This document shows, piece by piece, positions 26,395 through 35,719 of a stretch of 64,000 nt of DNA; the first letter of the stretch is position 1, and the number at the start of each line of letters is the position of its first letter. The position numbers were made by a program, and so were the translations under genes. The DNA lies in NCBI RefSeq assembly GCF_014268505.2, contig NZ_JABWQP020000003.1, positions 62,001-126,000 on the forward strand. The letters are read 5' to 3'. The stretch is from Pseudomonas khorasanensis. Lineage in GTDB: Bacteria; Pseudomonadota; Gammaproteobacteria; Pseudomonadales; Pseudomonadaceae. The notes beneath the pieces are model-generated. The model was not told the DNA's origin, ran no database searches, and saw only the letters and a list, made by a program, of their open reading frames with translations.

Positions 26395-28620
26395 TCAGCT
26401 GCTCACCGGCAGGATCGGGCTGCCCAAACGCTCCAGCAACGTCGCCTGCGCGCTGCGCGGGTTCTGGTTACCGGTGGGCGTGTTGCGGATGTAACGGCCA
26501 TCCGACTGCAGGCTCCAGCTGTGGGTGTTGTCGGTCAGATACAGCTCGAGCTCCTTCTTGACCCGGGTCAGCAGCTTCTTGCCTTCCACCGGGAAGCAGG
26601 TCTCGACACGCTTGTCGAGGTTGCGCTCCATCCAATCGGCGCTGGACAGAAACATCTGCTCTTCGCCGCCGTTGAGGAAGTAGAACACCCGCGTGTGCTC
26701 CAGGAAACGGCCGATGATCGAGCGCACGTGGATGTTGTGCGAGACCCCCGCAATGCCCGGGCGCAGGCAGCACATGCCACGCACCACCAGATCGATGCGC
26801 ACGCCCGACTGGCTGGCCTTGTACAGCGCGCGGATGATCTTCGGATCGGTCAGCGAGTTGAACTTGGCAATGATGTGCGCCGGTTTGCCGTCAATGGCGA
26901 ACTGGGTTTCCCGGGCAATCATGTCGAGCATGCCCTTCTTCAGGGTGAACGGCGCATGCAGCAGCTTCTTCATGCGCAGCGTCTTGCCCATGCCGATCAA
27001 CTGGCTGAACAGTTTACCGACGTCTTCGCACAAGGCATCGTCGGAGGTCAGCAAGCTGTAGTCGGTGTAAAGCTTGGCGTTACCGGCGTGATAGTTACCG
27101 GTGCCAAGGTGCGCATAACGGACGATTTCGCCAGCCTCACGACGCAGAATCAGCATCATCTTGGCGTGGGTCTTGAAGCCGACCACGCCGTAGATCACCA
27201 CTGCGCCCGCGGCCTGCAGACGGCTGGCCAGTTGCAGGTTGGACTCTTCATCGAAGCGTGCACGCAGCTCGATGACCGCCGTCACTTCCTTGCCGTTGCG
27301 CGCAGCGTCGACCAGTGCATCGACGATTTCGGAGTTGGCGCCGGAGCGGTACAGCGTTTGCCGAACTGCCAGTACATGCGGATCTTTTGCGGCCTGACGC
27401 AGCAGGTCGACCACCGGGGTGAAGGATTCGAAGGGGTGCAGCAAGAGGATGTCCTGCTTGCTGACCACGCTGAAAATGTTTTCGCTGTTCTGCAGCAGTT
27501 TCGGGATCTGCGGGGTGAACGGCGTGTATTGCAGCTCTGGATGACTGTCCAGACCGGTGATACTGAACAGGCGGGTCAGGTTGACCGGGCCGTTGACCTG
27601 ATACAGCTCGGTTTCGCTCAGGTTGAATTGCTTGAGCAGGTAATCCGAGAGGTGTTTTGGGCAGGTGTCGGCCACTTCCAGACGCACCGCATCGCCGTAA
27701 CGACGCGAGAACAATTCGCCGCGCAGTGCGCGGGCCAAGTCTTCGACGTCTTCGGAGTCGAGCGCCAAATCGGCATTTCGGGTCAGACGGAACTGGTAGC
27801 AGCCCTTGACCTTCATGCCCTGGAACAGGTCATCGGCGTGAGCGTGGATCATCGACGACAGGAACACATAGTTGTCGCCAGCCCCACCAACCTCTTCCGG
27901 CACCTTGATGATCCGCGGCAGCAGACGCGGCGCAGGGATGATCGCCAGACCCGAATCGCGACCGAAGGCATCGATACCTTCCAGCTCGACGATGAAGTTC
28001 AGGCTTTTGTTCACCAGCAACGGGAACGGGTGCGTCGGGTCGAGGCCGATCGGGGTGATGATCGGCGCAATCTCGTCGCGGAAATAGCGGCGCACCCAGG
28101 TCTTGAGTTTGGTCGTCCAGTTGCGCCGACGGATGAAGCGCACCTGATGCTTTTCCAGCTCCGGCAACAGAATGTCATTGAGGATCGCGTACTGGCGATC
28201 AACATGTCCGTGAACCAGCTCGCTGATCCGCGCCAGCGCCTGATGCGGCTGCAAACCATCGGCCCCGGCCTGCTCACGGGCGAAGGTGATTTGCTTTTTC
28301 AGCCCGGCGACGCGGATTTCGAAGAATTCGTCGAGGTTGCTGGAGAAGATCAGCAGAAACTTCAACCGCTCCAGCAACGGATAGGACTCGTCCAGCGCCT
28401 GTTCCAGCACGCGGATGTTGAACTGCAATTGCGAAAGCTCGCGGTGGATGTACAGGCTGCTGTCATCCAGACCCGGGATGGCAATCGCCGGCACCGCCGC
28501 AGCGGCTTCGGCCACCGGCGCGGGCGGCGCAGGTTCCAGTTCCGGCGGGGTTTCGGTGATTTGCTCGACCACCGGCTGAGCTTCTTTTACGGCAACTTCA
28601 GTGAGTCCTTCGGTATTCAT
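26395..28620 (-). CDS. ppk1: Polyphosphate kinase 1
   Basis: Membrane-associated kinase that builds inorganic polyphosphate from ATP. The 741-residue protein contains the PPK N-domain ([38 protein letters not shown]), the head domain and the two phospholipase-D-like catalytic domains. The active-site histidine region [20 protein letters not shown] is intact. It is about 50 residues longer than E. coli PPK, because of an N-terminal Pro/Ala/Glu-rich extension (residues about 15-52). It starts 18 bases after hemB on the same strand with AGGAAC upstream, so hemB-ppk is likely one transcript. It converges on ppx. Confidence 0.95.
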   Translation of the reverse strand: MNTEGLTEVAVKEAQPVVEQITETPPELEPAPPAPVAEAAAAVPAIAIPGLDDSSLYIHRELSQLQFNIRVLEQALDESYPLLERLKFLLIFSSNLDEFFEIRVAGLKKQITFAREQAGADGLQPHQALARISELVHGHVDRQYAILNDILLPELEKHQVRFIRRRNWTTKLKTWVRRYFRDEIAPIITPIGLDPTHPFPLLVNKSLNFIVELEGIDAFGRDSGLAIIPAPRLLPRIIKVPEEVGGAGDNYVFLSSMIHAHADDLFQGMKVKGCYQFRLTRNADLALDSEDVEDLARALRGELFSRRYGDAVRLEVADTCPKHLSDYLLKQFNLSETELYQVNGPVNLTRLFSITGLDSHPELQYTPFTPQIPKLLQNSENIFSVVSKQDILLLHPFESFTPVVDLLRQAAKDPHVLAVRQTLYRSGANSEIVDALVDAARNGKEVTAVIELRARFDEESNLQLASRLQAAGAVVIYGVVGFKTHAKMMLILRREAGEIVRYAHLGTGNYHAGNAKLYTDYSLLTSDDALCEDVGKLFSQLIGMGKTLRMKKLLHAPFTLKKGMLDMIARETQFAIDGKPAHIIAKFNSLTDPKIIRALYKASQSGVRIDLVVRGMCCLRPGIAGVSHNIHVRSIIGRFLEHTRVFYFLNGGEEQMFLSSADWMERNLDKRVETCFPVEGKKLLTRVKKELELYLTDNTHSWSLQSDGRYIRNTPTGNQNPRSAQATLLERLGSPILPVSS

Positions 28621-28638
28621 GGAATGTTCCTGGGAGGG

Positions 28639-29778
<1,140 letters not shown>

Positions 29779-29796
29779 TCACGTCGAGACACATTT

Positions 29797-29818
29797 GGAC
29801 ACTTTCATGAATGTGTCC
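29797..29818. repeat. Overlapping inverted repeats upstream of the DedA-family gene
   Basis: GGACAC (29797-29802) mirrors GTGTCC (29813-29818), and ACACATT (29789-29795) mirrors AATGTGT (29810-29816). The nested dyads lie 42 bases before the dedA start in the hemB-dedA divergent region. They look like a repressor or activator operator, but no known consensus was recognised. Confidence 0.45.
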
Positions 29819-29859
29819 GAAGGGTTAGGCTGCGCGTTCATTTCGCCAGCACCCAGACA

Positions 29860-30519
29860 ATGCTCCAACAATTTCTGCATGACTTTGGCTACTTTGCCTT
29901 GTTCCTCGGCACGTTCTTCGAAGGCGAAACCATTCTGGTGCTCGCAGGCTTCCTCGCGTTCCGCGGATACATGGACATCAACCTGGTGGTGGTTGTGGCG
30001 TTCTTCGGCAGCTATGCCGGGGATCAGCTGTGGTACTTCATGGGCCGCAAGCACGGGCGCAAGTTGCTGGCGCGCAAACCCCGCTGGCAGATGATGGGCG
30101 ACCGGGCGCTTGAGCACATTCGCAAGCATCCGGACATCTGGGTCCTGAGCTTTCGCTTCGTCTACGGCTTGCGCACGGTGATGCCGGTGGCCATCGGGCT
30201 GTCGGGCTATCCGCCGGGACGCTATCTGGTGCTCAACGGCATCGGCGCCGCGATCTGGGCCACCGCGCTGGCCGCTGCAGCCTATCATTTCGGCGCAGTG
30301 CTGGAAGGCATGCTCGGCAGCATCAAGAAGTATGAGCTGTGGGTGCTTGGCGCCTTGCTGCTGCTCGGGCTGGGCTTGTGGCTGCGCCGTCGGTTCAAGA
30401 ATGCGCGATTGGCAAAACAGGTGCATCAGGACGAGCAGATTGCCAAGGCCGCCGAGGCTGAACAGCTGCGCCAAGCCGAATCGACACAGCCTGCCGGGCC
30501 GAAAACGCCAGCCGAATAA
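29860..30519 (+). CDS. DedA family membrane protein
   Basis: A 219-residue inner-membrane protein of the DedA/VTT superfamily, whose members act in phospholipid (undecaprenyl or phosphatidylethanolamine) translocation and membrane homeostasis. Motifs are the FFEGETILVLAGFLAFRG segment, FFGSYAGDQLWYFMGRKHGR, FRFVYGLRTVMPVAIGLSGY and a C-terminal hydrophobic span. The tail (RRRFKNARLAKQVHQDEQ...) is cytosolic and charged. The ATG at 29860 was chosen because the first membrane segment begins there; the upstream in-frame extension to 29746 is not credible. The ribosome site is weak. Confidence 0.88.
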   Translation: MLQQFLHDFGYFALFLGTFFEGETILVLAGFLAFRGYMDINLVVVVAFFGSYAGDQLWYFMGRKHGRKLLARKPRWQMMGDRALEHIRKHPDIWVLSFRFVYGLRTVMPVAIGLSGYPPGRYLVLNGIGAAIWATALAAAAYHFGAVLEGMLGSIKKYELWVLGALLLLGLGLWLRRRFKNARLAKQVHQDEQIAKAAEAEQLRQAESTQPAGPKTPAE

Positions 30520-30688
30520 GCATTTCGCTGGCGGTTGCCATACGCAACCACGCCAAATAATGAACACCCCGCCGCCGTTGCGATCCATTGAGAGAGCGCT
30601 CTGCCCCCCTGCGTGTCGTCGTCATGAGCCTATGGCAACGCGCGACGATTTGAGGGACATTGAGCGCCATGAATCTGGAGAGAAGCCC

Positions 30689-31357
30689 ATGAGCAAAAAA
30701 GTTGCAGTGATCCTGTCCGGCAGTGGCGTGTACGACGGCGCCGAAATCCAGGAAAGCGTCATCACCCTGCTGCGCCTCGACCAACGCGGCGCGCACGTGC
30801 AGTGTTTCGCACCGAACATCGCGCAGTTGCATGTGATCAATCACCTGACCGGTGAAGAAATGCCGGAATCGCGCAACGTGCTCGTGGAATCGGCGCGGAT
30901 TGCTCGCGGCAACGTCAAGGACATCCGCGACGCCGATGTCGAAGACTTCGATGCGCTGATCGTGCCCGGAGGTTTCGGGGCAGCGAAGAACCTGTCGAAC
31001 TTCGCCATCGAAGGCGCAGGCTGCACCGTGCAGCCCGAAGTTCTGGCCCTGGCCGAGGCGTTTGCCGAAGCCGGCAAACCGGTCGGGCTGATCTGCATCT
31101 CACCGGCGCTGGCGGCAAAAATCTATGGCCCCGGCGTGACCTGCACCATCGGCAACGATGCCGACACCGCTGCGGCGATGAACAAAATGGGCGCCACCCA
31201 CGAAGAATGCGCCGTGACGGAAATCGTCGAAGACAAGGCGCGCAAGCTGGTCACTACCCCGGCGTACATGCTGGCGCAGACCATCAGTGAAGCGGCTTCG
31301 GGGATAAACAAACTGGTCGACCGCGTGCTCGAACTGACCCACGAAAACGACACCTGA
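30689..31357 (+). CDS. elbB: ElbB isoprenoid-biosynthesis-associated glyoxalase (DJ-1/PfpI fold)
   Basis: A 222-residue protein of the ElbB family, a DJ-1-like fold with reported glyoxalase activity and an old link to early isoprenoid synthesis in E. coli. Recognised parts are the start SKKVAVILSGSGVYDGAEIQ, FDALIVPGGFGAAKNLSNFA and the nucleophile-elbow cysteine in GLICISPALAAKIY. GGAG nine bases upstream fixes the ATG at 30689. It is monocistronic, ending before a REP pair. Confidence 0.92.
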   Translation: MSKKVAVILSGSGVYDGAEIQESVITLLRLDQRGAHVQCFAPNIAQLHVINHLTGEEMPESRNVLVESARIARGNVKDIRDADVEDFDALIVPGGFGAAKNLSNFAIEGAGCTVQPEVLALAEAFAEAGKPVGLICISPALAAKIYGPGVTCTIGNDADTAAAMNKMGATHEECAVTEIVEDKARKLVTTPAYMLAQTISEAASGINKLVDRVLELTHENDT

Positions 31358-31380
31358 TCCCTGACTGCACGCAAACCCAA

Positions 31381-31470
31381 CTGTGGGAGCGGGCCTGCTC
31401 GCGACAGCGGAGTGTCATTCAATTAATTCTGTCTGATACGACGCCTTCGCGAGCAGGCTCGCTCCCACAG
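31381..31470. repeat. REP pair downstream of elbB
   Basis: CTGTGGGAGCGGGCCTGCTC at 31381-31400 (one base different from the family consensus) faces its complement at 31447-31470 across a 42-base AT-richer spacer. It lies between the convergent genes elbB and yaiI. Confidence 0.88.
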
Positions 31471-31485
31471 CGATTTGTGCAAGCC

Positions 31486-31941
31486 TCAAGGTTTGCGGGT
31501 GAGCCGGGTCAGGATCCGGTCCAGCGCATTGGCAAACGCCTGTTTCTCCCGCTCACCAAACGGTGCCGGCCCGCCGCTCACCTGGCCCTGCTCCCTTAAG
31601 TCGGTAAACAGATTACGCACCGCCAATCGCTCGCCCATGTTCTGTGCATCGAATTCCTTGCCGCGCGGATCCAGCGCTGCAACACCCTTCTTGACCAAGC
31701 GATCGGCCAGCGGAATATCACTGCAAATCACCAGCTCGCCCGGCACCGCGCGCTCGACCAGATAATCATCCGCCGCATCCGGCCCGCTCGGCACCACGAT
31801 CAACTTGACGATGGCCAACCCTGGCTTGGTCTGCGGCTGCCCGGCCACCAGCACCACTTCGAACTGACGCTTGAGCGCGAACTTCACCACCAGGTCCTTC
31901 GCGGCCCGCGGGCAGGCATCGGCATCGATCCATACACGCAT
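31486..31941 (-). CDS. YaiI/YqxD family protein (DUF188, UPF0178)
   Basis: A 151-residue cytosolic protein starting MRVWIDADACPRAAKDLVVK, the DADACP signature of the DUF188 family. It continues with IVVPSGPDAADDYLVERA, PGELVICSDIPLADRLVKKG and GPAPFGEREKQAFANALDR. The acidic cluster resembles a PIN-like nuclease site, so a nuclease role is possible but unproven. GGAGGT upstream fixes the ATG at 31941, internal to a longer open frame whose extra codons come from the adjacent REP sequence. Confidence 0.9.
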   Translation of the reverse strand: MRVWIDADACPRAAKDLVVKFALKRQFEVVLVAGQPQTKPGLAIVKLIVVPSGPDAADDYLVERAVPGELVICSDIPLADRLVKKGVAALDPRGKEFDAQNMGERLAVRNLFTDLREQGQVSGGPAPFGEREKQAFANALDRILTRLTRKP

Positions 31942-31960
31942 ATTTCTTACCTCCAAAAAG

Positions 31961-32024
31961 TTCGCGAGCAGGCTCGCTCCCACAGAGTACATACCCTCCC
32001 TGTAGGAGCGAGCCTGCTCGCGAA
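31961..32024. repeat. REP pair upstream of the YaiI gene
   Basis: TTCGCGAGCAGGCTCGCTCCCACA (31961-31984) is paired with a near-complement TGTAGGAGCGAGCCTGCTCG at 32001-32020 (plus CGAA), which carries one substitution. It sits between the end of the iron-permease region and the YaiI start, only 20 bases from that start. Confidence 0.88.
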
Positions 32025-32043
32025 TGTGAGCGCAGCGAATGCC

Positions 32044-33942
32044 TTAAGCAGCTGAAACCCGACGCTTCTCAGCCACCCAACTACGCCCATACAACACGAC
32101 AATCGCCAGAATCGCCACCGCTTGCGCGATCAGCGAATAGGCGTCGGCATGTATGCCAAGCCAATCAAACTCGAAGAACGCCACCGGCCGCGTACCGAAG
32201 ATTCCGGCTTCCTGCAACGCCTTCACGCCGTGCCCGGCGAACACCACCGACAGCGCGCACAGCAGCGCGGCGTTGATGCTGAAGAACAGCGTCAGCGGCA
32301 GTTTCGCCGAACCGCGCAGAATCACCCAGGCGAGACCGACCAGCAGCACCAGTGCCGTCGCACCGCCGGCGAGCACGGCGTTGTGTCCGGCGGGCCCGGC
32401 CTGCAGCCACAGGGTTTCGTAGAACAGGATCACCTCGAACAGTTCGCGATACACCGAGAAAAACGCGAGGATCGCAAAGCCGAAACGGCCACCGCCGCCC
32501 ACCAGGCTGCTCTTGATGTAATCCTGCCAGGCGGCGGCATGGCGGCGGTCGTGCATCCACACGCCGAGCCACAGCACCATGACGCTGGCAAACAGCGCAG
32601 TGGCGCCCTCCAGGAGCTCACGCTGCGAACCGCTGACATCGATCACATACGCCGCCAACGCCCAGGTGCCCAAGCCCGCCAGCAACGCCAGGCCCCAGCC
32701 GACATTGACGCTTCGCACTGCCGACTGCTGGCCGGTATTGCGCAGGAAAGCAAGAATCGCCGCCAGCACCAGAATCGCTTCCAGGCCTTCGCGGAGCAGA
32801 ATCAGCAGACCGGAGATGTAGCTCAGCGACACACTCAGGCCATCGCTGCCAAGCAGGCTGGCCGATTCCTTGAGTTTGGCCTTCGCCGCTTCCAGACGCT
32901 GCTCGGCCTGTTCGACCGGGAGACCATCCTGCAGCGACTGCCTGTACGCCATCAGCGATTTTTCGGTGTCCTTGCGCACGTTGGCGTCGACGTTATCCAG
33001 CGAGCTTTCGACCAGTTCAAAGCCTTCCAGGTACGCCGCCACAGAAAGATCGTAAGCCTGATCGTGTTCACCCGCCCGGTACGCCGCGCGGCTCTTGTCC
33101 AGCGTGGCGGCGGTGTAATCGAGCAACTGCGCCGGGCCGCGCTTGACCTGCGGCGGCTGCGCGCGTTGAGCCCGGAACGTCGCCGCAACCTGCGCCCCTT
33201 CGGCAGCCTGCACTTCGGCCGGGGTTTGTCGGGCCAGATCGGCGATGTTGTAGACCTTGTCGGCCTTGGCCGCTGCCGCATCCGCACTGAACCCGGCGAT
33301 GTAAGTGGCCAGGTCCCAGCGCTGGCGATCATCGAGCTGATCGGCAAACGCCGGCATGTCGGTGCCCTCGACGCCTTGGCCGAGGGTGCTGTAAATCGCG
33401 TACAAGCTCAGGTGATCCATCCGCGTCGCGTCGCGCAGGTTGGCTGGGGCGGGTGTCAGACCAACGCCTGCTGGGCCGTCACCAGCACCCGTGTCACCGT
33501 GGCATACCGAGCAGTTCTGCGCGTATAACGGCGCACCACGCGCGGGATCCGGGGTGATGATCGGTGCCTGGGTGACTTCATAGGCCACGGCAAGTTTCGC
33601 GCCCAACTGGCGTGCCTGACGGGCGACATCGGCGCCCTCCTGCTTCGCACTGATGGCGGCATGCAAAGACTTGACGCCCTGTTCCAGCGCGGCTTTTTCC
33701 GGCCTGGCCGGCAAAGCGGCGACCAGTCCTTGCAGAACCTGAGTGAATTCCAGCTGTTCGCGGTATTCGCCGTCGTCGATGACTTTTCCCTCCGCGACCG
33801 TCGGCGGGTAATCGGCACTGATGTAATCGAGCAGGTGCAACGCTTGCGGCGCGCCTTCCACGGTATCGGCCAGCAGCGGCAGGCTGCTCAGGGACAATAA
33901 CGGGAGCAGCAGCCAGCCCAGCAATCGGGACGAGGCAGTCAT
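32044..33942 (-). CDS. Cytochrome c-FTR1 fusion iron permease
   Basis: A 632-residue inner-membrane iron transporter. A signal peptide (cleavage near LADT, residue 25) precedes a periplasmic part with a c-type heme site CSVCH (144-148), a probable methionine ligand in GTDMPAF (M196) and a helical region (about 285-360). The C-terminal half (about 372-625) has some seven membrane spans. It holds the two iron-binding REXXE motifs, REGLE (384-388) and RELFE (499-503), of FTR1/EfeU permeases. The fused cytochrome probably oxidises Fe2+ for uptake as Fe3+, by analogy with multicomponent FTR1 systems; this is inference. A perfect inverted repeat lies 21-48 bases upstream. Confidence 0.93.
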   Translation of the reverse strand: MTASSRLLGWLLLPLLSLSSLPLLADTVEGAPQALHLLDYISADYPPTVAEGKVIDDGEYREQLEFTQVLQGLVAALPARPEKAALEQGVKSLHAAISAKQEGADVARQARQLGAKLAVAYEVTQAPIITPDPARGAPLYAQNCSVCHGDTGAGDGPAGVGLTPAPANLRDATRMDHLSLYAIYSTLGQGVEGTDMPAFADQLDDRQRWDLATYIAGFSADAAAAKADKVYNIADLARQTPAEVQAAEGAQVAATFRAQRAQPPQVKRGPAQLLDYTAATLDKSRAAYRAGEHDQAYDLSVAAYLEGFELVESSLDNVDANVRKDTEKSLMAYRQSLQDGLPVEQAEQRLEAAKAKLKESASLLGSDGLSVSLSYISGLLILLREGLEAILVLAAILAFLRNTGQQSAVRSVNVGWGLALLAGLGTWALAAYVIDVSGSQRELLEGATALFASVMVLWLGVWMHDRRHAAAWQDYIKSSLVGGGGRFGFAILAFFSVYRELFEVILFYETLWLQAGPAGHNAVLAGGATALVLLVGLAWVILRGSAKLPLTLFFSINAALLCALSVVFAGHGVKALQEAGIFGTRPVAFFEFDWLGIHADAYSLIAQAVAILAIVVLYGRSWVAEKRRVSAA

Positions 33943-33962
33943 GAACGAATCTCAAATGGAAA

Positions 33963-33990
33963 TGCGAAGTTACATATTGTTCACTTCGCA
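33963..33990. promoter_or_regulatory. Perfect inverted repeat upstream of the iron permease gene
   Basis: TGCGAAGT (33963-33970) and ACTTCGCA (33983-33990) are perfect 8-base complements with a 12-base AT-rich spacer. The site is 21 bases upstream of the permease start and about 119 bases before the lipoprotein gene on the other strand. It does not look like a Fur box. An operator for another regulator is the simplest reading. Confidence 0.5.
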
Positions 33991-34108
33991 GACGTTTCCC
34001 TCAAGCTTTGTCGGTGTTGACAGCGAATGATTCATATCGCTGAAGCGATGTGCCACCATCGGCTCCAATAACGTAATGCTCCCGCTTTGTTCAAGGAAGA
34101 CCCCTTCA

Positions 34109-35512
34109 ATGCGCCCTTGCCTTCTGCTTACCCTGCTGCTGACCGCCATTACACAACTGGCGGGTTGCGCGGCTTATCGCAATTACGATCTGGAGCTGGA
34201 ACAGACCACCGAGCAATTGAAGCAAGGCAATGTCGCCGGCTCACTGGCTTTGATCGAAGCGCATAACCCGGACGAGCAAAAGGATCTGCTCTATTACTTC
34301 GAGAAAGGCGCGGTATTGAGTGCGGGCGGCGAACTGCCGCAGAGTCAGGCGGCATGGCGCAGTGCCGAGCAAATGGTGGTCGAACGCCAGGACACCATTG
34401 AAACCACGGGGGACAAGCTCTTGACCGCCATGGGTAATCACTGGGGCAGCATCATCAATGACAAGCTGCGGCGCTACGATGGCTATGACTATGAAAAAGT
34501 CATGCTGACCACGCAGATGGCCCTCAACCAGCTGGCCGTGAATGATTTCGACGGTGCCCGCGCCGACATCAAGAAAACCCATGAGCGCGAAGCGCTGATC
34601 GCCCGGCAGCGCGAGCTCGAATATGAGCGCGTCGAAGAGGTAGCGAAACAGCAAGGCGTGCGCGTGCACTACAAGGATCTGCAGGGCTATCCGGTAGTCA
34701 TGCTGGACGCGCCGGCGGTGATCGCCTTGAAGAACGGTTACCAAAGCGCGTTCAGTCACTACCTCGCAGGCTTTACCTATGAAGCGCTCGGGGAAAAGAA
34801 TCTCGCCGCGCCCGGCTATCGCCACGCCATCGAATTACGCCCGGACCTGCCGTTCTTCCAGCAGGCATTGCGCGACCTCGACAGTCCCGGCCTCAAGGGT
34901 GACGAAAGCGACGTGCTGATTATCGTGCAAAGCGGCCTCGCTCCCGCACGCAGTTCGCTGCGTGTGCCGTACCCGGTGAAGCTGGCAGACGGTCAGGTCA
35001 TTGTCGCCAACATCTCGTTCCCGGTGATGGTGCCCGACACTTCGACGCGGTCGTTCAGTCAGATCGGCATCGATGGACGCCAGAAGAAACTGATCCCGGT
35101 CAACAGTATCACCGACATGTCCTTGCGGACGCTGCGCGATGACATGCCCGGCATCATCCAGCGCACCACCTACAGAGCCTTTCTGGCAGCCGATGTGCAA
35201 GCCACCGACAACCGACGCGACCCGAGCAAAGCATCGTACGTGACCCATTGGGATGGTTTCGAACAGGCCGATACGCGTACCTGGCGCACACTGCCCAACC
35301 TGACTCAGGTGCTGCGCCTGCGCCTGAAGAAAGGTGAACACACGCTCACCCTGCCCCACCTCAACAGCGCCGCGCCGCTGAAGATCCGGATTGATCAGAA
35401 CCGCCAGGTCATCACCCTGCGCGCCCTCGGCGATCGGGTTTTCGCCAATGGCAGCGCGTTCGGGCCCGGCAAAACAGTGGCCGAACGCGTCGTGAACAAC
35501 TTGACCAGATGA
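34109..35512 (+). CDS. COG3014-type lipoprotein, first of a tandem pair
   Basis: A 467-residue lipoprotein with signal peptide and lipobox LAGC (C20). The mature part starts AAYRNYDLELEQTTEQLKQG, then helical TPR-like repeats rich in alanine, including DYEKVMLTTQMALNQLAVND and YQSAFSHYLAGFTYEALGEK. A beta-rich C-terminal half follows, with VLIIVQSGLAPARSSLRVPY and TRTWRTLPNLTQVLRLRLKK. Serine/alanine after the cysteine predicts outer-membrane sorting. AAGGA before the ATG at 34109 sets the start. It is strongly similar over its whole length to the next gene but has a different stretch (about 365-390) before TRTWRTLP. Function is unknown; position beside ycfL and lpoB suggests an envelope or cell-wall role. 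Confidence 0.85.
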   Translation: MRPCLLLTLLLTAITQLAGCAAYRNYDLELEQTTEQLKQGNVAGSLALIEAHNPDEQKDLLYYFEKGAVLSAGGELPQSQAAWRSAEQMVVERQDTIETTGDKLLTAMGNHWGSIINDKLRRYDGYDYEKVMLTTQMALNQLAVNDFDGARADIKKTHEREALIARQRELEYERVEEVAKQQGVRVHYKDLQGYPVVMLDAPAVIALKNGYQSAFSHYLAGFTYEALGEKNLAAPGYRHAIELRPDLPFFQQALRDLDSPGLKGDESDVLIIVQSGLAPARSSLRVPYPVKLADGQVIVANISFPVMVPDTSTRSFSQIGIDGRQKKLIPVNSITDMSLRTLRDDMPGIIQRTTYRAFLAADVQATDNRRDPSKASYVTHWDGFEQADTRTWRTLPNLTQVLRLRLKKGEHTLTLPHLNSAAPLKIRIDQNRQVITLRALGDRVFANGSAFGPGKTVAERVVNNLTR

Positions 35513-35545
35513 TGGCGCGACCGTTCGTTAGGCCATTAAAAAGAT

Positions 35546-35575
35546 ATTACATAGCCATCACCCCGCGCTTATAAT
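35546..35575 (+). promoter_or_regulatory. Candidate promoter for the second COG3014 gene and downstream lpoB
   Basis: A perfect TATAAT at 35570-35575 is preceded by ATTACA (35546-35551), four of six matches to the -35 consensus, with an 18-base spacer. The 207-base gap after the first paralogue is otherwise non-coding, so the last four genes may be transcribed separately from the first. Confidence 0.5.
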
Positions 35576-35719
35576 GCCGCGCCCTCGCCCAGCGAGCCGG
35601 CATCAAAGCTCCTCACACATGAGGAATTGGCAGGAGGCCAACGCCACCGTCGATAGGTCCCCACCAGCCCGACCAGCACCCGCGGCTGCAAGTTATCGTT
35701 ACTCAGGGAAGAAGTACCC

